DNA from: Candidatus Omnitrophota bacterium | GTDB taxonomy: Bacteria > Omnitrophota > Koll11 > Duberdicusellales > 4484-171 | NCBI GenBank assembly: GCA_030692055.1 | Contig: JAUYCY010000049.1 | Coordinates: forward strand, 1-33,564 | DNA length: 33,564 bases | Direction of reading: 5' to 3' | Shown here: positions 6,839-15,267 of the stretch, piece by piece | Numbering within the stretch: position 1 is the first letter of the stretch | Layout of the letters: each line of letters begins with the position of its first letter | Made by a program: the position numbers and the translations under genes | Notes under the pieces: generated by a model | The model's database searches: none | The model's input: the letters and a program-made list of their open reading frames with translations, nothing else | Told to the model about the DNA's origin: nothing

Positions 6839-9292
6839 TCATATTCTTGCTTTTAAAAAGGCTTTTATTTTAGCTACTATATAGGCAAGCATTTGCTTAG
6901 TTATTCCAGGATAAACCCCAAGCCAAAATAAATTATTCATTACCAAATCTGTATTTTTTAGCCCCAAAGGAATTCTACATTTTATATTTGTATAAGCAGG
7001 CTGCCGCATCAGGTTTCCACCGAAAAGCATTCGGGTAGCAATTTTGTTCTTTTCTAAATATTCTACAATTTCATTGCGGCTAAACGGCGCGGCTTCTTTA
7101 ACTAAAAGCGGAAAGCCAAACCAACTTGGGTCAGAATATTGGCTAGCCCGAGGCAAGATGAAATATTGCTCGTATTTTTTCAGATGATTATAAAGATAAG
7201 TAAAATTCCTTTTTCGCGCTTCAATAAATTTATTGAGCTTCTCTAACTGTGCGACACCAATCGCTGCTTGCATATCAGTAATTTTTAAATTGTAGCCGAT
7301 GTGTGAATAAATATATTTATGGTCGTAGCCAAAAGGAAGTTTACCTAATTGCCACTTAAATCTCCTGCCGCAAGTATTATCATGACCGGGCTCGCACCAA
7401 CAATTATGTGCTGCTACTCTACCAGCGTGATAACTGTGTGAACCTTTTACTTCCAAATTATATACCGCTACATCCTTGACACTTTTTTGAGATATTTTAT
7501 CTATTGGATAACATATATATTCTACATTATTTATAGTTTTAAAATGGACTAACTGTCTTTTACTTCTTGAAATATATTTTTCATCTATTATGTTGGCAAA
7601 CTTTTCTCCATTTATTCCATAACACACAAGATTATATAAGTTATGTTTGGCCTTTACTATTTTCCCATTGATGACTGATGATTTATGTTTATCTACTGTT
7701 CTTATTTCATAATATGGTAAAATATAATTTCTTATAAGAATAATACGGATTTTTTCAATTAAATCTAAACTTGTAGAAGAGACTAAGAAACTCTGAAAAC
7801 TTCTTGAGCCATCACCCCTCCAGAAGCCCTTAAGCAATGAGTTGACTAAACCTAAATTCCAATACTCCATATCTTTCCACAAGGTTTTATTAGGCGCACC
7901 TGTTTTGAAAAATTTTTTAAAAAATTCGTATCCCTTTCTCGTTTTAAAACTCAACCCGGTGCCATTTCCTTTATCTCTTGTTTGTGCTTTAACTCTGAAA
8001 TATTTTAACATAAGCTTTTTGACATCATTCATATATTTGGTTTCCTTACTATTGAACCAGAAATCGACTCGATAGGAATAATATTTTTGACCAACTTTGT
8101 ATCCGCTTGGACCTTTTGAGGCTTTCGCTATGCTACCCTCAGCCAACCAATAACCAATTAATCTCATCAAATCCTTATCGGAGTTAAGAAAACATTTTAC
8201 TTTTTTGTACGCTGTTTCATACTCCCAATTAAATATCCTCGGTTTGCTTGTATATTTTGAAATCGCCTCCAAAAATAGATCGCCCTTTTTTATGTTTTCG
8301 GCTTTAATCCATTTTGTTTTTTCGTCTCTTAATATAAAGAACCTGTGATCAATAGTTGCCTCAAATGGTGGATTTAGGGGTACCTTAAACTCGTATATTT
8401 CTCCCGTATATATTTTTTTGAAAGTATCTGTAACCGGAAGAAAATTTCCATCATGAGTTAAAACTATATCACCTACGATTACATCTTCTATTTTTTTAAT
8501 TTTATTTCTCAATGTTATTGGTATTCCTGCCACAAAACAAGATCTTCCCCAGTCGCGAAATGATAATATTATTTTTTTTAATAATGGACTAGGGGTTAAT
8601 ACAGCTCCGCCCTCGCCCATAGTCAAATGATGGGCCGGATAAAAGCTACAAGTTGAAATATGTCCAAATGTCCCTGTATATTTTCCCTTATATTTTGAGC
8701 CCAAAGCATCTGCATTGTCTTCAATAAACCAAAGGCCATGCTTTCTCACAATTTTCAAAATTTTATCGATTTCAATCGGATTACCGAGTGTATGTGCGGT
8801 AAAAATAGCTTTTGTTTTCTTTGTTATCGCCTGCTCAATTTTGTCTACTTGAATATTATATGTGCCTAGGTCAATATCTATAAAAACCGGCACTAAATTA
8901 TTCTGAATAATCGGGTTGAGCGTGGTGGGAAATCCGCAGGCAGTAGTAATTACTTCATCGCCGGGCTTTAGTCTTTTATTGCCGAATTTCGCTGAGGTCA
9001 ACGCTGATATTGCTAAAAGATTTGCTGATGAACCTGAATTAGCCAATAGGCAATATCGAACTTTTAAAAAATCAGCTAATTTTTCCTCAAATTCATGAGC
9101 ATATCTTCCTGCGGTCAGCCAAAAATCAAGTGATGAATCAACTAAATTTATCAATTCTTTTTCGTTATAGACCCGACCAGCATAATTAATTAAAGTTTTA
9201 CCAGGAATAAATTTTCTTTTCTTTTCTCTTAAACTAAAAAGTTCAACAACTTTTTTAAAAATTGCCAACCTAATCTTTTTTTCTGTTTTCAT
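6839..9292 (-). CDS. rfbH: RfbH/DdhC CDP-6-deoxyhexulose 3-dehydrase, interrupted by an intein
   Basis: The encoded chain has 817 residues, of which 252-630 are an intein. The spliced host would be 438 residues, the usual length of RfbH (E1). E1 is a PMP and [2Fe-2S] enzyme that removes the C3 hydroxyl of CDP-4-keto-6-deoxyglucose. Seen here: SFYPAHHLTMGEGGAV at 216-231, where histidine 221 stands in place of the PLP lysine (the neighbouring DegT enzyme has SFYVTKN), and after splicing CWCEPGHDNTC gives the C-x1-C-x7-C part of the cluster motif. The first cluster cysteine expected 57 residues earlier is alanine 194. TYSHIGYNLK-like (IYSHIGYNLKITDMQAAIGV) and DPSWFGFPLL match the family. The E3 reductase partner is not in the window. 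The start ATG is nine bases from the previous stop. Confidence 0.93.
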   Translation of the reverse strand: MKTEKKIRLAIFKKVVELFSLREKKRKFIPGKTLINYAGRVYNEKELINLVDSSLDFWLTAGRYAHEFEEKLADFLKVRYCLLANSGSSANLLAISALTSAKFGNKRLKPGDEVITTACGFPTTLNPIIQNNLVPVFIDIDLGTYNIQVDKIEQAITKKTKAIFTAHTLGNPIEIDKILKIVRKHGLWFIEDNADALGSKYKGKYTGTFGHISTCSFYPAHHLTMGEGGAVLTPSPLLKKIILSFRDWGRSCFVAGIPITLRNKIKKIEDVIVGDIVLTHDGNFLPVTDTFKKIYTGEIYEFKVPLNPPFEATIDHRFFILRDEKTKWIKAENIKKGDLFLEAISKYTSKPRIFNWEYETAYKKVKCFLNSDKDLMRLIGYWLAEGSIAKASKGPSGYKVGQKYYSYRVDFWFNSKETKYMNDVKKLMLKYFRVKAQTRDKGNGTGLSFKTRKGYEFFKKFFKTGAPNKTLWKDMEYWNLGLVNSLLKGFWRGDGSRSFQSFLVSSTSLDLIEKIRIILIRNYILPYYEIRTVDKHKSSVINGKIVKAKHNLYNLVCYGINGEKFANIIDEKYISRSKRQLVHFKTINNVEYICYPIDKISQKSVKDVAVYNLEVKGSHSYHAGRVAAHNCWCEPGHDNTCGRRFKWQLGKLPFGYDHKYIYSHIGYNLKITDMQAAIGVAQLEKLNKFIEARKRNFTYLYNHLKKYEQYFILPRASQYSDPSWFGFPLLVKEAAPFSRNEIVEYLEKNKIATRMLFGGNLMRQPAYTNIKCRIPLGLKNTDLVMNNLFWLGVYPGITKQMLAYIVAKIKAFLKARI
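7403..8539 (-). mobile_element. Class 1 intein with LAGLIDADG homing endonuclease
   Basis: Residues 252-630 of the rfbH frame form a 379-residue intein. Block A begins CFVAGIPITL with catalytic Cys1, and VGDIVLTHDG follows. Block B holds TIDH (T313, H316). Two LAGLIDADG helices with acidic residues are visible: LIGYWLAEGS (E385) and LLKGFWRGDGS (D494). Block F reads VAVYNLEVKGSHSY and block G ends AAHN, with +1 Cys of the host. Penultimate His, terminal Asn and +1 Cys are all intact, so splicing and homing both look possible. The insertion is between DWGRS and CWCEPG, in the most conserved stretch of the host. Confidence 0.95.
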
Positions 9293-9300
9293 CGTATGCC

Positions 9301-10365
9301 CTAATCAATAAAATCCTTGCTTGTAAAAACTTCAGAATAAGGTACTGGAAGTAGTTTACCATAGATTTTTTTTATCACATAGTCACTAATAAATTTTCTG
9401 TCCTCTGCAATAAGACAAGTATCGCAATAATTTCCAAAAAATTTAATCTTTAAACCTCTTTCAATAATGTCTTTTAGAGGCTGCTCAAAAAAGTTCCCCA
9501 GTGAAATATGAATATATGGGCATGGCATCACATCACCATACTTTGTGATAGACACCATTCTTTTCACTGCGATGCAGCCTAAATTAAGGCCATACGCTGG
9601 GGTTAAATGCGTAAACACATTATACTTTTTCTCAAGTTTCCTTACATAATCCATATCGTCTTTGGTGATAAGAACATCAAAGTTACCTTCCCATTCTCCC
9701 ACAGGCTTGGCATATGTTACAAATACCCCAACTCCTTTTCCATTCAAAAATTTAAGGAAATCAATGAACTCTTGTGACCTAATTCTCTGCTTGGTAACAA
9801 CAGTTTGTATAATAATATTTAATCCCACACCCAAAGCCGCATCAATGGCTCTTATGGCTCTTTCATACGAACCCGGTTTGCGCCTGAATTCATCGTGTTC
9901 TTTAGCATTAAGGCTGTCGAGGCTCAACTGAATCTTATCCACACCAATACTTTTTAAATGCTTTGCTCGATCTTTATCCAAAAACCAACCATTAGTATCC
10001 GAAGTTATGTAAAATTTCTGGGGGTCGATGGCCTTAACTATATCATCAAAATCAGGAAATACCAATGGTTCTCCTCCGGTAATGACAATATGCGCAAGCC
10101 CCATTTCATCAGCTTGTCGTGAAAGTTCCTTTACATCGTTAGGTGTAAAAAATCTTTTTTTCTTTTGCATTTTGGTGACGTCACAATGCTGGCAACGGAA
10201 ATTACATCTATAATCGTATTGAAATTGAAGTATAGCGATGCTTTCTCCTTTTTTTACTTTTTCATCAAATTTCATTATTTTTTCAAAGACTTGTGGTTTT
10301 TCTTTTTTTAGCAAGTTCCTTTTTCCAATTTCACTTGGTTTTAATTGCCCCTGTTGAGTTGACAT
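9301..10365 (-). CDS. Radical SAM protein with SPASM-like C-terminus
   Basis: The 354-residue protein has CNFRCQHC (C54, C58, C61), the C-x3-C-x2-C signature that binds the [4Fe-4S] cluster for SAM cleavage, and VITGGEPLVFPDF (GGEP at 97-100), followed by QLSLDSLNAKEHDEFRR. The C-terminal part (GCIAVKRMVSITKYGDVMPCPY, then NYCDTCLIAEDR) has the cysteine pattern of SPASM or twitch domains that hold auxiliary clusters. The family includes sugar-, peptide- and cofactor-modifying enzymes. Its stop is nine bases before rfbH, suggesting action on the same sugar or glycan, but no substrate can be named. Confidence 0.85.
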   Translation of the reverse strand: MSTQQGQLKPSEIGKRNLLKKEKPQVFEKIMKFDEKVKKGESIAILQFQYDYRCNFRCQHCDVTKMQKKKRFFTPNDVKELSRQADEMGLAHIVITGGEPLVFPDFDDIVKAIDPQKFYITSDTNGWFLDKDRAKHLKSIGVDKIQLSLDSLNAKEHDEFRRKPGSYERAIRAIDAALGVGLNIIIQTVVTKQRIRSQEFIDFLKFLNGKGVGVFVTYAKPVGEWEGNFDVLITKDDMDYVRKLEKKYNVFTHLTPAYGLNLGCIAVKRMVSITKYGDVMPCPYIHISLGNFFEQPLKDIIERGLKIKFFGNYCDTCLIAEDRKFISDYVIKKIYGKLLPVPYSEVFTSKDFID

Positions 10366-10428
10366 AATATTTGTTTCCTTAACAAATTGATTTAAGAATA
10401 TACATTAAGAGCTTATAATAAACAACCT

Positions 10429-11664
10429 TTATAATAAATACTGGTTATATTCTAAAGGTTTGTCTGTTTGAATAGCAACTGGTATTTCAGGAGCTTCAAA
10501 TGGCCTTCCGTTGCAGTAATCACATGTTTCAAGGAAATCTTTTTCTAAGAGGAATGCTCTAATTTTATTTTTCATCTCATAAATATCCACGGCCTCTTGT
10601 GGCTCTTGAAAGATATTTATATAATCACTCTCAAAGTCCGGAACCGCCAGAAGTCTGGCAGCGTTTGCAACAAAAGGACATCTATACAGTTTGCCTTTTG
10701 ATAAAGTAGCAGTATTTTTGGCGCAACAACTTTTAAATATTTCTTTTTGCCGTTCAATATTACGATAATGCCTCATTATTTTAGCACAATCAGCCCATCC
10801 CCGAACTCTTAGTATGTAAAAAGCTATCTTATTTTGTTGTAATAGTTGAGTTAGAATATTTAGTTTTTTCGAAAGCATACCATAATCTGTAATGATGAAC
10901 AGCAGCTTGTTGTTTTTTAAGTATTCAATTTGGTCTTCTTTAGGAATGATTGTTCCATTTGTGTAGATTACTATTTTGTGAATTTTAGGTTCATCGATTA
11001 ATCTCTTTATGATTAAGTGAATTTCTTTATTCATAAATGGCTCTCCGCCAATAACTCGAAATTCATTAACTTCATCTATAAGATAACAAAGCATATCAAT
11101 GGATTGCATCAACTCCTCAATATTGCAATCTACTGGTTTTTTGTAATACTGCATAAGGTTAGAGCAATCCCTGCATTTTAAAGAACAACGTTCAGTAATA
11201 ATAATATCTACACTTCTTAAAAAAAGTTTGTCCGGTATTAAATAGCTATCGTGGCATAAAAGGCATGTGCCAACTGCATATTCAACAAAGTCAACTGGGG
11301 CGCTGAACCGGTATCGGGATACATCAAAATCTTTTAACAATAAACTGGCAGGATACCACTTGGAATAACCTAATTCATGTAATTGATCTACAACATCTTT
11401 TATATCAGCAGCAGATATTAAAAAATTAGCATCCATATATTTCTTTTTTAAATTTGGCGTATGAATTACTTTAATATTGCACATTGATGTTTTTGTTTTA
11501 TTGATATTATTATCGCAAAAACATTCAATTTTAATTCCTGCATTGCAACAAGCATAAAATAATGCTTCCCCTACAATTCCAGCACCAAATATTATTACCG
11601 GAATTCCTTCTTTCTTAATATTCTCAATGACTTTTTGATTTAATGAGCGTTGAATAAGATTCAT
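10429..11664 (-). CDS. Radical SAM protein with N-terminal Rossmann-like domain
   Basis: In this 411-residue protein, residues 20-110 form a nucleotide-binding-like module (IPVIIFGAGIVGEALFYACC, then FLISAAD), the kind found fused to sugar-modifying enzymes. The radical SAM core follows: TERCSLKCRDC gives C160, C164, C167, and VIGGEPFMNKE gives GGEP at 206-209. Two further cysteine groups (SCCAKN ... YRCPF and CDYCNG) could hold a second cluster. The start overlaps the upstream GT2 gene by 41 bases with only a weak ribosome site. It lies next to another radical SAM gene. Function on a nucleotide sugar or polysaccharide is inferred from context only. Confidence 0.82.
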   Translation of the reverse strand: MNLIQRSLNQKVIENIKKEGIPVIIFGAGIVGEALFYACCNAGIKIECFCDNNINKTKTSMCNIKVIHTPNLKKKYMDANFLISAADIKDVVDQLHELGYSKWYPASLLLKDFDVSRYRFSAPVDFVEYAVGTCLLCHDSYLIPDKLFLRSVDIIITERCSLKCRDCSNLMQYYKKPVDCNIEELMQSIDMLCYLIDEVNEFRVIGGEPFMNKEIHLIIKRLIDEPKIHKIVIYTNGTIIPKEDQIEYLKNNKLLFIITDYGMLSKKLNILTQLLQQNKIAFYILRVRGWADCAKIMRHYRNIERQKEIFKSCCAKNTATLSKGKLYRCPFVANAARLLAVPDFESDYINIFQEPQEAVDIYEMKNKIRAFLLEKDFLETCDYCNGRPFEAPEIPVAIQTDKPLEYNQYLL

Positions 11665-12754
11665 CGATTACTTCTTTTTCTCCGTATCTTTTATGAGCTT
11701 TATACCTACAAACCATCATAATCGGCCAAACGAGCTTTAATCTCATCAGAATAGGTAAAATTCTGCTGTCACCTTTTGAAGGAGAGTAAAATTGTAAATT
11801 ATCTCTTAAGTCTGAATCCTTAATGATTTCGCAAATAAAGTCATAAATCTTTTTTTTATTACTATTATTAATCTGGCCGCACATACGAACTAACTGAATT
11901 ATTGTGTAACAAATATATGCATGTCCGATTTCTTTTTTTATATCAAAATCTGAACAACAATTTTTAAGAAAATTGTGTATACTGGCAAGGGCTTGCGTAT
12001 ATCCAAATAAAATGTCGGGATTATTATTGTACATCTTCATGGTTGCTGATGAATAATTATCGTAAACCAGGTGATTATATAAAGCTGCTTTTAAAAAAAA
12101 TAATTTATTTGTATGTTTTAAATAGCCGAAATTAAAAGCTACATCCTCAAATGTACGCAAATTAGTATCAAAGAAAATATTATTATCTTTGATGATTGAC
12201 GTCTTAAATAACCTTCCCCAAGATTGCGTAAATAATGGGAATCTGTTTACTTTTTTTAAATAACATCTAGTATAATTTATAATATCTTGTTTTGTTAAAA
12301 GTTTGCTACTTAAAAAAAAATTATTATGTCCAGAATCAGAAATATCACTTCTATTTTTAATTTTTTTAAAATCCCCTACTATTATATCTGCTTTGTACCG
12401 GTTATAATTTTCAATTAACAAATTTATTGCGTTATTCTCGATAAAGTCATCGGCATCAACAAAAAATATGAAACTCCCTTTTGACTTCTCGATGCCTATA
12501 TTTCTTGCGGCGGCTGGTCCATTATTTTTTGTGTGTATTACTTTAATTCTATTGTCACTAAGTGCATATTCATTACATATCTTGCCGCTATTATCAGTTG
12601 AGCCATCATCTATAAGCAATATCTCTATATTCTTATAACTCTGATTAATAATACTATCAAGACACAAGCGGAGATATTTTTCGCTGTTATATACAGGAAC
12701 TATAACGCTTACCAAATCTGTAACTAAATTATTAGTATTTGCAACTTCTTTCAT
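11624..12754 (-). CDS. Family 2 glycosyltransferase
   Basis: The 376-residue protein has LVSVIVPVYNSEKYLRLCLDS at its N-terminus, LLIDDGSTDNSGKIC around residue 50, NNGPAAARNIGIEKSKG at 78-93 and FFVDADDFIE with the metal-binding DADD at 100-103. These are hallmarks of inverting GT-A enzymes of family 2. The C-terminal half is helical, with no obvious membrane segment. The reading frame is markedly A/T-rich, with long A and T runs, compared with the genes at 16-25 kb. The start is coupled to the FkbM gene by an ATGA overlap, and its end overlaps the next gene by 41 bases. Confidence 0.9.
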   Translation of the reverse strand: MKEVANTNNLVTDLVSVIVPVYNSEKYLRLCLDSIINQSYKNIEILLIDDGSTDNSGKICNEYALSDNRIKVIHTKNNGPAAARNIGIEKSKGSFIFFVDADDFIENNAINLLIENYNRYKADIIVGDFKKIKNRSDISDSGHNNFFLSSKLLTKQDIINYTRCYLKKVNRFPLFTQSWGRLFKTSIIKDNNIFFDTNLRTFEDVAFNFGYLKHTNKLFFLKAALYNHLVYDNYSSATMKMYNNNPDILFGYTQALASIHNFLKNCCSDFDIKKEIGHAYICYTIIQLVRMCGQINNSNKKKIYDFICEIIKDSDLRDNLQFYSPSKGDSRILPILMRLKLVWPIMMVCRYKAHKRYGEKEVIDESYSTLIKSKSH

Positions 12755-13893
12755 ATTGTCGCATAAAGCACGGTTTCACTAAACGAAGCATAGTTTCTCA
12801 GATAAAATTTATAGCCGAGGTGCAAAATCTCAAGGTAAAGCGGAATATCCCAAATATGATTAGGTGCGTGATACACGCTTATAGCAAGATCGGGTTTATT
12901 TCCCTTAATTAGCATTTCGGCACCCTTTAGAGCTTCTAATTCCGCACCTTCTACGTCCATACTAATAAAAGTTGGCTTAAAGCCAGGCATTACATGATCC
13001 AACGCAACACACTGAATGATAGATTCGCCTTTAGCTGAGAGCATACTGTTAAACTCGTTGCCACCTGCAAAACGAAGTTGCGTTTCATGGCTAAAGACAC
13101 CGCACGGAAAGGCAATAATGCTTTTTGCTATTTCGTTATGTTTGGCACACAAGTATTGCGTTAAGAATACAAAATTTTCCAGATCCGGTTCAAAGCAGGC
13201 TATTGCGTCAACCTTACCAAACAAGGCATTTAGCTGCATTATAGTATCACCGTTATATGCTCCACAGTTTATAAAGCGTGAATATCCTTTGCTCAAATTG
13301 ATATCTCTTGGAAAATACTGTTCTTCCAATGCATGGTGGGGAATCTGAATTGGTTTCTTTAGCATATGCGTTTGAATAAAGCGGGTGAATATTTCACGAC
13401 TTAAATCATCCAAAAAAAGCTCAAGACACTCCATAATCTGCTTTCTGTTATCTAAATAGTAATTAAATCCTTTCTTTTCCAGTTCCGTTGATGGATTAAG
13501 AAGATGATACTCATATATATCAGTTGATAATATTACATTCTTAAACCCTACTTTGCGCAAGCAATTGAAAATTTCTTCATGAAATTGGCTTTTGCCGACA
13601 GCAACTACCACTACCGCATTTTCTTTCTCTTCGTTTGTTGGCTTATATTCAAGAGGAGAGAACCCAGGAATGCCAAAATGGGTATCGCCGGCTTTAAACT
13701 TGCGGTCAAGCACGATATACGCTTTGAGTCCATATTTCCTTAAAACAAAAACTGAAAAAGTGATAAAACCGGCTCCCACGCCGTAAAGTATTATCTTTTT
13801 ATTGCCAAGTAAATCATACACAGAGTTTGCCGGATTATGAGGGAAAGACGTTTGCTTGAATAATTTCGAAATTATTTCTTTGTAATTGCTCAT
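12751..13893 (-). CDS. FkbM-family methyltransferase with N-terminal Rossmann-like module
   Basis: The 380-residue protein has two parts. Residues 30-130 carry KKIILYGVGAGFITFSVFVL and NAVVVVAVGKSQFHEEIFNCL, a nucleotide-binding-like module also seen in the two flanking genes. Residues 200-380 are a FkbM methyltransferase: RFINCGAYNGDTI (SAM motif), CFEPDLENFVFL, FPCGVFS and PTFISMDVEGAELEALKGAE at 308-327. FkbM enzymes O-methylate sugars or polyketide hydroxyls. Context suggests methylation of a sugar hydroxyl in the glycan. The ribosome site (AAAAGG) is unusually close to the ATG. Confidence 0.86.
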   Translation of the reverse strand: MSNYKEIISKLFKQTSFPHNPANSVYDLLGNKKIILYGVGAGFITFSVFVLRKYGLKAYIVLDRKFKAGDTHFGIPGFSPLEYKPTNEEKENAVVVVAVGKSQFHEEIFNCLRKVGFKNVILSTDIYEYHLLNPSTELEKKGFNYYLDNRKQIMECLELFLDDLSREIFTRFIQTHMLKKPIQIPHHALEEQYFPRDINLSKGYSRFINCGAYNGDTIMQLNALFGKVDAIACFEPDLENFVFLTQYLCAKHNEIAKSIIAFPCGVFSHETQLRFAGGNEFNSMLSAKGESIIQCVALDHVMPGFKPTFISMDVEGAELEALKGAEMLIKGNKPDLAISVYHAPNHIWDIPLYLEILHLGYKFYLRNYASFSETVLYATI

Positions 13894-13937
13894 CCTTTTA
13901 ATACCGTTTTGGCATTTAATGCTTCAAATTGGTTTAA

Positions 13938-15122
13938 CTATTGCTTTTCCAATCCAAAATCTCTCAATATAGAAACATTTATTTTTCTATCAAATTTCTG
14001 TCGTATGATCCGTGCCACCTCATCGCAGTAACTACCCGCCATAACAATAATAGCATCTGGTGGGTCTTCGGTCAGTGTGTCAGGAGAAACTATCGGGATA
14101 TGTGTAGCTGGTGTAAATTTAGCCTGTTTAAATGAAGCAGAGTCAACGACATATCTGATTTTATTGGATAAATTCATTAAAGAAATAATTGCAAGTGCCT
14201 GATGCCCAGCACCCCATATTGCTACCTTTTTATTCTTAAAACGGCTGATATATTCCTCTATCTCTTTTTTAAGTTGCGCCTGATATTTATAAAAATGTGA
14301 TATATCAAGTCTTCTCCTTTTCTTTACCCCGTTAGAAGTCCGTTTTGCCTTTGGCAATTTACTTCTAACGGGGCAGACAACAGCAGAAATTATGTAATCG
14401 TGCCATGTTTCATTACAGTCAATGATTCCAAAACCATTTAGCCTTAAGGTTGCAGTTAAAGTTTCCTTGGTAAAATAAAACAGGTGATCGCCTATAAATT
14501 CAGAAAAAAGTCTCTTGCACAAAATGTCAAAATTTGGTACCTCGATGAGGCCTATAGCATTATCTGCCAAATTGTTATATATTCCTCTAAGAATTGAGTT
14601 GGGATCAGGTAGATGTTCAAGAAAATTCAATATATAAAATGCACCAAATGGAGCATTTTTCAATCTGCAATCACTACTTTCAACAAATCCTTGTGAAACC
14701 TCAAGGCCATTTTTGACGCACTGCGCAACCGACACTTCTGAATACTCCAATCCATAAGCATCTACGCCACATTGCTGCATAAGGGAGAGGTACTCCCCCC
14801 GGGCGCAACCAATCTCAATAACTTTCTTTCCTTTGAGGGAATATTTTTCTATGAAGCTGGAGAATTGTCTTATTCGAAAATCTTTCATTTCCTCTGAAAA
14901 ACTAACAGCACGTATAACCTCCTTATAATAAGGAACGGGGTCATTGCTTAGCTGCACTAATCCACAACCTGAACACTGACAGACTTCCAGATTAACTCCT
15001 TTATCGTGTTGGAGTGTGTCTTTGTCTGGGAAATATTGAGCGGCCCTAGGCATATTCTCGTATCGTAGTAATGGTTCTTCAAAAAAACTATGGCCACACA
15101 CTCTACACTTGTTTATTGGCAT
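13938..15122 (-). CDS. TylCIII/NovU-type sugar C-methyltransferase
   Basis: The 394-residue protein has the three-part layout of nucleotide-sugar C-methyltransferases. The N-terminal zinc site is C6-x2-C9 with C50-x2-C53. The SAM domain has VIEIGCARGEYLSLM at 101-115 and NFLEHLPDPNSIL. The C-terminal domain starts at about 298 with VAIWGAGHQALAIISL. Known relatives methylate carbon 3 or 5 of 4-keto-6-deoxy sugars, the class of sugar that RfbG makes. Residues 251-266 are encoded by an inverted repeat and look like a later in-frame insertion in the linker. The start has a clear AAGGAG four bases upstream. A REP-like element precedes it. Confidence 0.88.
   Translation of the reverse strand: MPINKCRVCGHSFFEEPLLRYENMPRAAQYFPDKDTLQHDKGVNLEVCQCSGCGLVQLSNDPVPYYKEVIRAVSFSEEMKDFRIRQFSSFIEKYSLKGKKVIEIGCARGEYLSLMQQCGVDAYGLEYSEVSVAQCVKNGLEVSQGFVESSDCRLKNAPFGAFYILNFLEHLPDPNSILRGIYNNLADNAIGLIEVPNFDILCKRLFSEFIGDHLFYFTKETLTATLRLNGFGIIDCNETWHDYIISAVVCPVRSKLPKAKRTSNGVKKRRRLDISHFYKYQAQLKKEIEEYISRFKNKKVAIWGAGHQALAIISLMNLSNKIRYVVDSASFKQAKFTPATHIPIVSPDTLTEDPPDAIIVMAGSYCDEVARIIRQKFDRKINVSILRDFGLEKQ
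14327..14373. repeat. In-frame palindromic insertion in the C-methyltransferase
   Basis: Arms CCCCGTTAGAAGT (14327-14339) and ACTTCTAACGGGG (14361-14373) are a perfect 13-base inverted repeat with an inner TTGCC/GGCAA stem. It encodes PVRSKLPKAKRTSNGV, residues 251-266, between two domains, without breaking the frame. The layout is like the palindromic elements known inside Rickettsia genes. Confidence 0.7.
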
Positions 15123-15142
15123 AAAACTCCTTTTATAAGGTT

Positions 15143-15267
15143 TATCCGCCTACGCGAGATGCCACGGGTGTAAGCCCGTGAATGAATGCGTTGTTTCTGC
15201 TTCGGCGGATTCCGCTGTGCCGAAGAAATATAAGATACCACGGCCTTACAGCCGTGGAGCTTCATTT
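15143..15267. repeat. Composite REP-like element
   Basis: Outer arms TCCGCC (15145) and GGCGGA (to 15209) enclose a CACGGG/CCCGTG hairpin at 15163-15180 followed by AATGAATG. A second hairpin, CCACGGC/GCCGTGG, lies at 15238-15257 and is followed by AGCTTCATT. The TGA in the right flank (TGAAGCTCC on the minus strand) serves as the stop codon of the upstream SDR gene. Confidence 0.8.
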
